From the NCBI GenBank assembly GCA_964398295.1, contig CAYNMW010000020.1, forward strand, positions 1-33,862: a stretch of DNA of 33,862 nt, given 5' to 3'. This document shows positions 7,475-17,000 of the stretch, in pieces. The stretch comes from CALFUK01 sp964398295 (GTDB taxonomy: Bacteria > Bacteroidota > Bacteroidia > Chitinophagales > Saprospiraceae). The position numbers and the translations under genes were made by a program. Under the pieces are notes generated by a model. The model was not told the DNA's origin, searched no databases, and saw only the letters and a list, made by a program, of their open reading frames with translations. Position 1 is the first letter of the stretch. The number at the start of each line of letters is the position of its first letter.

Positions 7475-9988
7475 ATGAGCAAAAAGAAGCTGAAATCCAG
7501 CAAAAGGAAAGCTAAACCCTTTTCTGATCCTCGGATTCCGAAGATTGTTGGCATACTATTCCTATTTTTTTCATTCTACTTATTGGTTGCGTTCATCTCC
7601 TATCTATTTACTTGGAAAGCAGATCAGGACAAGGTCTTGATGTACTCATGGAGTATCATATTTGAAGGAGACTTAGCGGTAACCAACTGGTTGGGTAGAT
7701 TAGGTGCCTTTATTTCAAATACATTCATGTATTGGGGCTTTGGAGTGTCTTCATTTTTATTTATCCCTCTTTTCTGGAAAATGGGGATAGATCTTATCCG
7801 TACGAAGTCAATCAAAGATGCTATATCCTTATCAAAGTACATTATACTATTTGTTGCCTTTCTTTCTATCTTATTAGAATTTATATTTCAGACATCTACA
7901 TTTACATGGGGTGGGATATTTGGTACAAGTACAACTTACTGGCTCATCAATTTTATCGGTAGAATAGGATTAAGTTTACTTCTGTTTTTCAGCACATTAA
8001 TTTTTCTAACCTGGTACTTTAATCCAAGTTTTGAAAAGCTAGAATTAGTAATACCAGAAGGACCAAAATTTGATTTTCAACTACCAACTTTTGACTTCTT
8101 TAAAAGCAGCAACACTAAACAAAAAAAGCGTTCAAAATCAGATCGTCCTGTGGATGATAATAGACAATATTCTGCGCTCAAACCGAATTTTTCAAAAAAT
8201 TTGGGTGGGGCCATTCCAAAAACCGATGCAGATGGAAAACCAGCTCAGGCTATTTCGGATAACAATCAATTAGAATTCGAAGTACCTGAGTCCATCTCTT
8301 CAAAACCCAAGAAACAAGCCAAAAAGCCTCCTGTAGTACCACAGCAATTGGAAATGGAGATAAGTGGATCTGATGTCAATGTGACAGAAGGCAATGCAAT
8401 TTCTATAGAAGAAAAAGCTACAGCAAGTAAACCAATACTTGGCGTTGACGAGAATAATGTTGATCATTCTGAGCCTTATGATCCGACAAAAGATTTGCGC
8501 AGCTACAAAAAGCCATCAATTGAATTGCTAGAAGCATATGAAGATCATAAGTATGAAATAGACAGATCCGAACTTGAAGCAAACAAAGATCAGATTATAG
8601 AAACTCTTCTAAACTATAAAATAGAGATAGTTAAGATCAGAGCGACTATCGGACCTACTGTAACCCTCTACGAAATTGTCCCTGCTCCAGGTGTCAAAAT
8701 CAGTAAGATCAAAAATCTTGAAGATGACATTGCACTAAGTCTGGCAGCTCTGGGAATAAGAATTATTGCTCCGATTCCTGGTAAAGGAACTATCGGAATA
8801 GAAGTGCCAAATAAAAAGCCACAAATCGTATCGCTAAAAGAAGTCCTCAAATCTGATAAATTTCAGAATGCAAAAATGGACTTACCTATTGCCCTCGGTA
8901 AGACAATTGCAAATGAGGTCTTTGTTGCAGACTTAGCCAAAATGCCTCACCTTTTAATTGCTGGTGCAACAGGTCAGGGTAAATCAGTTGGGATCAATAC
9001 GGTACTCATGTCCTTATTGTACAAGAAACATCCATCTCAAGTCAAACTTGTATTGGTAGATCCAAAAAAAGTAGAATTATTCCCATACTCAAGTCTGGCC
9101 AAGCATTTTCTGGCATATTTGCCTGATGCGGATGAACCAATCATAACAGAAACTAAAAAAGTTGTCCATACGATCAATTCGCTTTGCATTGAGATGGATG
9201 AACGTTATGATCTACTCAAAAAAGCAAGAGCGAGAAACTTAAAAGAATACAATCAAAAATTTATAGGCCGTAAACTCAATCCTCAAAATGGTCACAAATT
9301 TATGCCATTCATTGTATTGGTGATTGATGAGTTTGCAGACTTAATCATGACTGCGGGTAAAGAAGTAGAGTTACCTATTGCAAGATTAGCTCAGCTGGCT
9401 CGTGCCGTTGGCATACACTTAATTATTGCGACTCAACGACCTTCAGTCAATATCATAACTGGAACAATAAAAGCTAATTTCCCAGCTAGGATTGCATTTA
9501 AGGTCACTTCCAAAATTGATTCTCGTACCATTCTAGATACTGGCGGAGCAGATCAACTAATTGGACGTGGAGATATGCTACTGTCTGTAGGTGGCAATAT
9601 TGTCCGTCTGCAATGTGCATTTGTCGATACTCCAGAAGTTGAATCTGTGATTACTGAAATCTCAGAACAGCAAGGATATCCTGATGGATTTCACCTTCCT
9701 GAATACCTTGATGAAGATCGAGAAATGGGAGGAACGAATATGAAAATGTCTGACCTTGATGAGCACTTTGAAGATGCAGCAAGACTAGTGGTTGGCACGC
9801 AATCTGGATCAACTTCCATGATTCAACGGAAAATGCAATTGGGATATAACCGAGCAGGTCGTATCATGGATCAAATGGAGGCACTTGGTATCGTAGGACC
9901 TTCACGAGGCAGTAAGCCAAGAGAAGTACTGTACCATAGCGAAATGGAATTGATGAATTACTTAGATCATCTCAAGAGTTCGAAATAA
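7475..9988 (+). CDS. ftsK: FtsK/SpoIIIE DNA translocase
   Basis: An 837-residue septal DNA pump that clears and aligns chromosome termini during division. Four N-terminal membrane segments (within about residues 25-180) are followed by a polar Lys/Pro/Ser-rich linker (about 200-340). The motor then holds Walker A GATGQGKSVGIN (from residue 497) and Walker B FIVLVIDEFADLI (about 613-625). A C-terminal winged-helix gamma domain (about 765-830, MIQRKMQLGYNRAGRIMDQM) would read polar KOPS-like sequences. The length is normal for Bacteroidota FtsK. It starts with ATG after an excellent promoter and ends 17 bases from a convergent gene. Assignment is secure. Confidence 0.96.
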   Translation: MSKKKLKSSKRKAKPFSDPRIPKIVGILFLFFSFYLLVAFISYLFTWKADQDKVLMYSWSIIFEGDLAVTNWLGRLGAFISNTFMYWGFGVSSFLFIPLFWKMGIDLIRTKSIKDAISLSKYIILFVAFLSILLEFIFQTSTFTWGGIFGTSTTYWLINFIGRIGLSLLLFFSTLIFLTWYFNPSFEKLELVIPEGPKFDFQLPTFDFFKSSNTKQKKRSKSDRPVDDNRQYSALKPNFSKNLGGAIPKTDADGKPAQAISDNNQLEFEVPESISSKPKKQAKKPPVVPQQLEMEISGSDVNVTEGNAISIEEKATASKPILGVDENNVDHSEPYDPTKDLRSYKKPSIELLEAYEDHKYEIDRSELEANKDQIIETLLNYKIEIVKIRATIGPTVTLYEIVPAPGVKISKIKNLEDDIALSLAALGIRIIAPIPGKGTIGIEVPNKKPQIVSLKEVLKSDKFQNAKMDLPIALGKTIANEVFVADLAKMPHLLIAGATGQGKSVGINTVLMSLLYKKHPSQVKLVLVDPKKVELFPYSSLAKHFLAYLPDADEPIITETKKVVHTINSLCIEMDERYDLLKKARARNLKEYNQKFIGRKLNPQNGHKFMPFIVLVIDEFADLIMTAGKEVELPIARLAQLARAVGIHLIIATQRPSVNIITGTIKANFPARIAFKVTSKIDSRTILDTGGADQLIGRGDMLLSVGGNIVRLQCAFVDTPEVESVITEISEQQGYPDGFHLPEYLDEDREMGGTNMKMSDLDEHFEDAARLVVGTQSGSTSMIQRKMQLGYNRAGRIMDQMEALGIVGPSRGSKPREVLYHSEMELMNYLDHLKSSK

Positions 9989-10005
9989 GGAATAATCCAT
10001 CATTA

Positions 10006-10527
10006 TCATTGGTTAACGGTTTCCAGTTTTCTGGCATCATCAAAATTGTACACTCTTTCATCAAGCAGAATCCCATGTTCGAGCCATGCTTTTAGATTGA
10101 CCATCCAGAAGGACCAACCTAAACTACAGCCATAGAAAAAGTTCTTTTTACTTTCTTCATCTGTCGCTATACCAGTTTGCTCCAAAATTAATTGCGTCGT
10201 GTTTTCATCATGTTGTTCAAAACGTAATGTTACTATTCCAGCTGGATCAAAAGAGAACACAATTTTTTCGTTGCGAACAACATCTAACATTTCCCCTTTT
10301 TGAATCATTTCTGGCCAACCATACCACGTCCACTCAAAGCTGCAATCCTTCGTTACAATTTTACCTTTTTCTAGTTGTGTTCCATTGTCATAAAATTGAG
10401 CTCTCTTCAAAAACCACTCTTCCATTTCTCCTTGCTTACTCCACGCATCAAATACTTCTTGCTTGTCGGCCCGAATAAAAACACGCCTTGTAAATTGTGT
10501 CCAATCATTGTTGAATGAAATACTCAT
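10006..10527 (-). CDS. SRPBCC/AHSA1-family protein
   Basis: A 173-residue START/Bet v1-like (AHSA1, activator of Hsp90 ATPase homologue 1) protein. It has the usual opening TRRVFIRADKQEVFDAWSKQ, a central EWTWYGWPEMIQKGEML and the closing FFYGCSLGWSFWMVNLKAWLEHG. Such proteins bind hydrophobic ligands in a deep cavity, but most bacterial members have no known substrate. The start is placed at ATG 10525-10527 (MSISFNNDW) because conserved family sequence begins there. An upstream ATG would add 18 residues (to 10581) of unlikely composition. It converges on ftsK. Confidence 0.8.
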   Translation of the reverse strand: MSISFNNDWTQFTRRVFIRADKQEVFDAWSKQGEMEEWFLKRAQFYDNGTQLEKGKIVTKDCSFEWTWYGWPEMIQKGEMLDVVRNEKIVFSFDPAGIVTLRFEQHDENTTQLILEQTGIATDEESKKNFFYGCSLGWSFWMVNLKAWLEHGILLDERVYNFDDARKLETVNQ

Positions 10528-10695
10528 ACATATTATTTTCTGTTTAGAAATCTTGAGATGCATCTTTGAAAGATACGTCAATGCTTACTTATTATTAGAT
10601 AGTCAATTATTGTGAATAGTAGTATTTATCATAATAAGGACTAATTTTATTCAACATATACGTTATGATAGTAGATTAGTAAATCACCTCAGACA

Positions 10696-11808
10696 ATGAA
10701 AAGAAGAAATTTTTTAAAAAACACCTTCTATGCAGGCTCTATCGGGCTTATTCCTTCTTGTAAGACTCAGAGTCTGGCAAATTATTCTACCACTAAAGAA
10801 GTAAAACAACTTAAATCCCCTCTTGGCATAGCACTGGTAGGGCTAGGAGACTATAGTTCTACTCAATTGGCTCCAGCAATACTCCGTACCAAACATTGTA
10901 AGCTTACAGGTATAGTCACTGGTAGTCCCGATAAAATTTCAACGTGGCAAGAAAAGTATGATATAAAGGACGCTAATGTTTACAATTATGAAAACATGGG
11001 TGGTATTGCAGACAATGATGACATAGATGTCATATACATTGTGCTACCAACTGGTCTGCATGCAGAATATGCGATTAAAGCAGCCAATTGCGGTAAACAT
11101 GTCTGGTGTGAAAAACCAATGGCTATGACAGCAAAGGAATGCCAGACAGTTATTGATGCTTGCTATACCAATAATGTCAGACTTGCCATCGGGTATCGAA
11201 TGATGCATGAAACGAATACGAAAGAATTAATCTCTTATGTCGATTCAAAACCATTTGGAGACATTACAGAAATTCAAGCTACTGCATGTTATTCTGGTGG
11301 CAAGCCAAATTCTTGGAGAGCTATCAAGTCATTGGGCGGTGGTGCACTTTATGATATGGGTGTCTATACGGTAAATGGAATTCGTTACGCTTCTGGTATG
11401 GAGCCGGTGGAGGTTATATCCGCAGAACAAATCATTTCAAGACCAGAATTGTTTACTGAGGTAGATGAAACAACAAAATATACATTAAGACTTCAAAATG
11501 GTGTCATAGCAGAAGGTCTTACCAGTGTAGGACTCCCAGAAAACGAGTTGAAGGTCATTTGTGAAAAAGGCTGGTATAATTTAAGCCCAATGCAATCTTA
11601 CTATGCCGTGACTGGCAAACGAAGTGATGGTCATAAATTAGATGCGTTTGTCACCTGCCAACAATGTATTCAAATGGACGATGATGCGCTTGCAATTATA
11701 AACGGTACTCCTTTCATCTGTCCAGGTGAAATGGGTAAAAGAGACATTCAGATAATTGAAGGGATCATTAAATCCGCAAAGACAGGCCAACCTGTAGATG
11801 TGAGTTGA
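10696..11808 (+). CDS. Exported Gfo/Idh/MocA-family oxidoreductase
   Basis: A 370-residue NAD(P)-dependent sugar or polyol dehydrogenase of the glucose-fructose oxidoreductase family. The Rossmann part begins IALVGLGDYSSTQLAPAI (about residues 46-63), and VWCEKPMAMT supplies the conserved catalytic EKP lysine. The leader MKRRNFLKNTFYAGSIGL fits a twin-arginine signal (RRNFLK), and IPSCKTQ that follows could be a lipobox, so export as a folded, cofactor-loaded (possibly lipid-anchored) periplasmic enzyme is likely. Zymomonas GFOR is a known Tat-exported relative. Substrate is not readable. The gene is monocistronic and faces the cys operon across an inverted repeat. Confidence 0.85.
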   Translation: MKRRNFLKNTFYAGSIGLIPSCKTQSLANYSTTKEVKQLKSPLGIALVGLGDYSSTQLAPAILRTKHCKLTGIVTGSPDKISTWQEKYDIKDANVYNYENMGGIADNDDIDVIYIVLPTGLHAEYAIKAANCGKHVWCEKPMAMTAKECQTVIDACYTNNVRLAIGYRMMHETNTKELISYVDSKPFGDITEIQATACYSGGKPNSWRAIKSLGGGALYDMGVYTVNGIRYASGMEPVEVISAEQIISRPELFTEVDETTKYTLRLQNGVIAEGLTSVGLPENELKVICEKGWYNLSPMQSYYAVTGKRSDGHKLDAFVTCQQCIQMDDDALAIINGTPFICPGEMGKRDIQIIEGIIKSAKTGQPVDVS

Positions 11809-11829
11809 ATTCACAAGGCGCTGAAGCAG

Positions 11830-11879
11830 CTTGGACTTAAAAGGAGGAGTTGAAATTTTAAATTGATCTTAAGTCCAAG
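11830..11879. terminator. Inverted repeat between convergent genes
   Basis: CTTGGACTTAA (11830-11840) and TTAAGTCCAAG (11869-11879) form an 11-bp perfect stem with a 28-base loop, placed between the convergent oxidoreductase and cysM genes. It could act as a bidirectional terminator. The long loop and lack of a clean U-tract make this uncertain. The loop contains AAGGAGGAG, which resembles a Shine-Dalgarno sequence but has no start codon after it. Confidence 0.45.
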
Positions 11880-11917
11880 TGGTTTGAACTATTTGTACAT
11901 AATGACCGAATCAATCT

Positions 11918-12802
11918 TTATTCACTATACAATGGCGAACTCAAATACCGATCGCCTCTATCACAAACAATAAATACAATTGTACCACTCTCCATCTCCT
12001 CACTTAGTTTGATCGCAGCAGTACAAGAGCCTCCGCTACTCATACCTGCAAGTATTCCTTCTTCCTTTGCCAAGCGCCTTGCCATGTCTGTTGCTTCTTC
12101 CTGACTCACATCTATAATTCGATCCACTCTTCTTTCATCATAAATCTTTGGTAGAAACTCCGGTGGCCATCGACGTATACCTGGTATACGAGATCCGTCT
12201 TCAGGTTGTGCACCAACAATTTGTATGTCTTGATTCTGTTCTTTCAGATATTTAGAGACACCCATTATCGTCCCTGTTGTACCCATTGCCGAAACAAAAT
12301 GCGTGACTGTGCCATTTGTATCCCTAAACACTTCTGGTCCTGTGGTTCGATAGTGCATTGCGGGATTGTCTTGATTACCAAATTGATTAAGCATGAAATA
12401 GTCTTGTGTCTCTGCCATTTCCTTTGCTTGCTCTCGTGAAAAGGTAATGGTTTTTTCTCCTGGAGTGAGTTTGACATTTGCACCATAAGCCTTCATGGTC
12501 AAGACTCTTTCTTTTGTAGCTGTCTCAGGCATCAATAAGGTGATTTTCAATCCCATCAACTGCGCGATCATTGCCAGTGCAATCCCAGTGTTTCCACTTG
12601 TTGCTTCCACCAGATGATCTCCTTTTTTGATATCTCCACGCTCTAAGGCTCCACTGATCATACCAAAGGCAGCACGATCTTTTACGCTCCCACCTGGGTT
12701 ATTGCCTTCAAGTTTACCATATATGGTGACATTTGGATTCGTAGGAATTCTTTCCAATTTTACCAATGGCGTGTTACCGATTAATGTTGTTATACTACTC
12801 AT
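11918..12802 (-). CDS. cysM: Cysteine synthase B (CysM)
   Basis: A 294-residue fold-type II PLP enzyme that converts O-acetylserine and sulfide (in some organisms thiosulfate) to cysteine. Lys41 in NPGGSVKDRAAFG is the PLP lysine, TSGNTG (about 68-73) binds the substrate carboxylate and GTTGTIMGVS binds the cofactor phosphate. GIRRWPPEFLPKIYD is characteristic of the CysM rather than the CysK subgroup. It is the second gene of the cysE-cysM operon, 9 bases after cysE. Confidence 0.93.
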   Translation of the reverse strand: MSSITTLIGNTPLVKLERIPTNPNVTIYGKLEGNNPGGSVKDRAAFGMISGALERGDIKKGDHLVEATSGNTGIALAMIAQLMGLKITLLMPETATKERVLTMKAYGANVKLTPGEKTITFSREQAKEMAETQDYFMLNQFGNQDNPAMHYRTTGPEVFRDTNGTVTHFVSAMGTTGTIMGVSKYLKEQNQDIQIVGAQPEDGSRIPGIRRWPPEFLPKIYDERRVDRIIDVSQEEATDMARRLAKEEGILAGMSSGGSCTAAIKLSEEMESGTIVFIVCDRGDRYLSSPLYSE

Positions 12803-12811
12803 CTGAACAAT

Positions 12812-13651
12812 CTATTTAGCAAATCCTTTAAACACGTACGTATCTGTTTCTCCATTACCATCTACATTCATCTTTGCCTGGTAATATATTTTTGATTCTT
12901 CGGGGACAGATTTCGTTAGCCATACATTTCCTCCTATAATACTTCCTTTACCAATAATGGTTTTCCCACCAAGTATTGTAGCTCCGGCATAAATGACAGA
13001 GTCATCTTGAATTGTAGGATGTCTTTTATTGTTTGCGTCTTTTTTGCGCACACTTAATGCTCCTAAGGTAACACCTTGATAAAGCTTAACATGATTGCCT
13101 ATAGTTGCAGTTTCACCTATAACGATGCCTGTACCATGATCAATGCAAAAGGACTTTCCGATAATAGCCCCAGGATGAATATCAATTCCTGTTTTGCTAT
13201 GTGCATGTTCTGTAATGATTCTAGGTATATCATTCACACCCATCAAGTGCAATTCATGTGCAATCCTATATGCAGCTATGGCAAAGAAACCAGGGTAACT
13301 CCTGACGACTTCTTTTTTACTATTGGCAGCTGGATCCCCTTCAAAAATTGCGTCAATATCTAGTAACAATAGATCGTAAACAAGAGGTAATCTGGTAAAA
13401 AATCCATCCACGATCTGGTTAACGCCAGTTTTATCTTCTATATCATTTTTGAGTAGCAATTCGACTAAAGCTATTTTATTCCGTTGAATAGCTAAGGTCA
13501 CCTGAGCCTTTGTGTACAGTTGCTCTGCTGAATAATCACAAAACAATAAACCCAATAAGCCTGTAAAGAATTCAGCAACTTCGGATGGTTGAGGACATCC
13601 CGTTTTACTTTTGTGCTCCTTGAGAAGCTTTTCAATAAAATCCTCTTTCAT
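12812..13651 (-). CDS. cysE: Serine O-acetyltransferase (CysE)
   Basis: A 279-residue enzyme that acetylates serine with acetyl-CoA, the committed step of cysteine synthesis. An alpha-helical N-terminal half is followed by left-handed beta-helix hexapeptides from about residue 150 (HSKTGIDIHPGAIIG). The active-site His172 lies in CIDHGTGIVIGET, and VKLYQGVTLGALSV is the acyl-CoA-binding coil. It is the first gene of the operon and feeds O-acetylserine directly to CysM. A TATTTTTG -7-like box lies 4 bases before the ATG. Confidence 0.93.
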   Translation of the reverse strand: MKEDFIEKLLKEHKSKTGCPQPSEVAEFFTGLLGLLFCDYSAEQLYTKAQVTLAIQRNKIALVELLLKNDIEDKTGVNQIVDGFFTRLPLVYDLLLLDIDAIFEGDPAANSKKEVVRSYPGFFAIAAYRIAHELHLMGVNDIPRIITEHAHSKTGIDIHPGAIIGKSFCIDHGTGIVIGETATIGNHVKLYQGVTLGALSVRKKDANNKRHPTIQDDSVIYAGATILGGKTIIGKGSIIGGNVWLTKSVPEESKIYYQAKMNVDGNGETDTYVFKGFAK

Positions 13652-14026
13652 TCTACAAAAATAACGTTAAAGCAGCATTTAAACACATTAATCTTATTAG
13701 TTGTAGTGTATTTGATAGAATTCCATTTCAATGGCGTTGTCATTTTGTAGGAGGGTTGTTCGATTTGTGTAGATTGCAATAGATGAGTTTCAGGATTAAC
13801 TTTGTAATATCAATTTAGCAAAAACTGAATTGGTTAAAACACACACCCGATCATACTCTGTATTTTGAAAATTAGAGTAAGCCACATCAAAGTGAGTTCT
13901 TCACTTTACAAATTTTAAAAATCCATTTCGTTTGAAGATTTGACAACTCTGACAACGAATACTTGTGTCTCATACCTAGTCTTCAAGACAGTGTATACCT
14001 ATTATTAAATCCTAATAATTATTGAC
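13652..14026. other. Intergenic region between cysE and the surface-protein gene
   Basis: 375 bases between divergent genes. Apart from the candidate cysE -7 box I see no frame of useful length, no convincing hairpin with a U-tract and no full TTG-N19-TAnnTTTG promoter for the 14027 gene. Confidence 0.5.
13656..13663 (-). promoter_or_regulatory. Candidate -7 box for cysE
   Basis: On the minus strand this reads TATTTTTG, a full match to TAnnTTTG, only four bases before the cysE ATG. At 19 bases further upstream the trinucleotide is GTG rather than TTG. If functional, the transcript would be essentially leaderless. Confidence 0.4.
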
Positions 14027-17000
14027 ATGGAAACACGTAAATTTCTTTATGTGATAGGGACTTTTATTGCCCTACTTTTATCCCCACTTACCAATTTTGC
14101 TCAGTGCAATAGCACTAGCTTTGGCATCGACACCTATACTGTTCTTTCTAGCCAGCAGGCTGTTACTATCACGCCTGAAATATCAGGAATGACTTACAAT
14201 GATGTAACAGGTGAATTTGTCGCCATTGGTGATGGAGGCTCCGTAGCAAGACGACATCCGGTTGGCATTTGGTCAGCATTTGGTGTGAATGCATACGGTG
14301 GTTCGCACTGTCTAGATAATAGATTCAGTGACATTGAAGCCATTACTTATATCAGCTCAAATGGCGGAACCCACCAATACGCGATTGCAGATGAAAGAGA
14401 CAGAGCGCTCGTTTTTGTTGACATATCTAATACACAAACGAGTCTATCTCACAGTTCCAATTACCTCAAATTTTCTGGACTTGGTTGCGGCGGCAATAAC
14501 GGTATTGAAGGTGTAGCCTATGATGCAGCTTCTGGTAAAATGTTTTTTGCAACGGAACATTCCGAACAGAAAATTTATAGTTTTCAAGTTCCTTCCAATA
14601 TTTCAGGGCAAACGGTTAATGTAACGGAAGTTGTTGATTTAAGAGATGTCCCTGGGTTAAATACATATTCCACTCACGCTCTGGATATTCTTCCAAATGG
14701 AAATATTGTTGCCTTGGTTACTATACCTGGAAATGGAGACAATGGTGCTTTTGCTCGTATGTTAGTTGAGTTTAACCAATGCGGTGACATGTTGGCTAAA
14801 ATGAATGTACAACCAACTATTTCAAATTCAGCCGAATTAGAAGGTGTAGCTGTGCAAGGGAATGATATTTACCTGATTGGTGAATTTGGAGTATTTTACA
14901 AATTGACACAAGAAGCTCCTCCATCTATACAGGTTATTACACCAGGAACCCAAGGTTCTTTTACAGGTGGTTCTAACACACAAGTGAATTGGATTAGTAC
15001 CAATGTTACAGGAAACGTTGAAATAGAATTACGACTCAATGGAAATTTCATTTCAACTTTAAAAAATAGTACATCTAATGATGGTTCTGAATTAGTAACA
15101 TTACCCAATATAAACACGAATACTTCTGGATACACGATTAGAGTGATCAGTAAAAATGATACTGCAGTTTTTGGTGGCAGTAGTGATTTCTCAATTACAG
15201 TACCAGGAACCATTATGGTTGTTTCTCCATCGACAGGAGACATGTTTACTGTTGGTTCTCCAATGGCAATCACATGGACTTCTCAAGGCCTATCAGGTAA
15301 TTTAACCTTAGAATTATATAAAGGTGGAGCATTCCAAACCTTATTGGCAACCAATACATCAAATGATGGCTTGCAATCAGTCTTAATTCCCAATCTTGCG
15401 GATGGAGCTGATTATAGAGTTAGAGCAGTAAGTGCTAACAATGGAACAATTAATGATTTCAGTGGTTTTTTCAGCATTAACAATCCATCAATTACAGTGA
15501 CACAGCCAACTGCAAACCCCGTATTCTCATCAGGTGATGACGTTACTGTAGAGTGGCAAACAGCAGGCATTTCAGGTAACATGAAAATTGAGTTATTCAA
15601 AGGAGGAAATTTTATCACTTCTTTAGCCAATGTCACTACAAATGATGGTATTGAATCTGTTACTCTTCCTAATGTAAATGCGACTGCATCAGATTATGAA
15701 ATAAAAGTAACTAGTCTTGTCAACCCTATGTACACTGATTTTAGTGGCGTGTTTGCCATAACGATGCAACAAGTGTTTGAATTGACTAATCCAACAGGAG
15801 GAGACATGTTTGGCAGCGGCACTTATATCGATGTGTTATGGAATAGTACCTACGGCGGTACGGTAGCCATTGAGCTTTATAAAGGAAATACGCTTAGTAC
15901 AGTTCTTACCTCTAGCACCGCAGATGATGGTGTTTATACAGCAATGTTGCCAACTGTAAATGCAACGGCTACAGATTATTCGATAAGATTAATTAATAGA
16001 GAGGATCAATCAGTTGTTGACTTTAGTAGCTTGTTTACGATTACTCAACAAGATTTCATCAACGTAGTTAGCCCAACACTTAATGAAAGTTTCTTCACAG
16101 ATAATCCAATCACAATAAATTGGAATTCCAATATTGGAGGAAACGTAAAAATTGACCTCTATGAAAACGGTGCATTAATCAATACATTTTCAAACTCAAC
16201 CCCAAATGATAATTCTGAAACTTTCATAATACCAGCTAACCTGGTTGGAGGCAATGATTGCACAGTCAGAGTAAGCAGTTTGAGCAATCCTTCTGTTACA
16301 GGAGAAAGTAATGCATTCCAAATTTCTAGCCCTTTAGCTAACAATGATGTAATAGACTTAACGATTCAATCTGCAGGTACAGCTTCGCAGACCAATGGTG
16401 TGTATTCAGTCAATGGAATCACTGTCATTAATCAAGGATCAGGCCCAGTTAACGGTTCATATTCTTTGGGTGCTTACTTGTCAATTGATCAAAATATTAC
16501 ATTTTCTGATTTTAGAATTGGAACAGTTGATACATACAGTAATACTGGTGCTGGAATGACTGAAAGTAGTTCAATTAGTTTTGATGCTAGTTCCTTAGGC
16601 TTAGCAAATGGCAACTATTATTTTGGTTTAGTTGTAGATGAATTTGATGATCAATCAGAATCTGATGAATTTAATAATGGAAGCGCTCTTGTATCTCCTT
16701 TAGTATCAGTTATAGCTGGTGGTGGTGGTGGAAACAATTCTGGTACTTGTGATGACATAGCAAACACTCCAACTACTGAAGGATTCGAACAGGGCTTAGG
16801 TAATTGGACTCAAGCGAGTGATGATGATATGGAGTGGACAAGAACCAATGCTTCAACGCCTTCTTTCCTGACAGGACCGACTGCAGCATCAGAGGGTAAT
16901 TTCTTCTTGTTTACAGAATCTTCAAATGGTAACAGAAACAAGACAGCAAGATTAATTGGTTCATGCATTGATTTATCTAACACAGTAAGCCCAAGACTTA

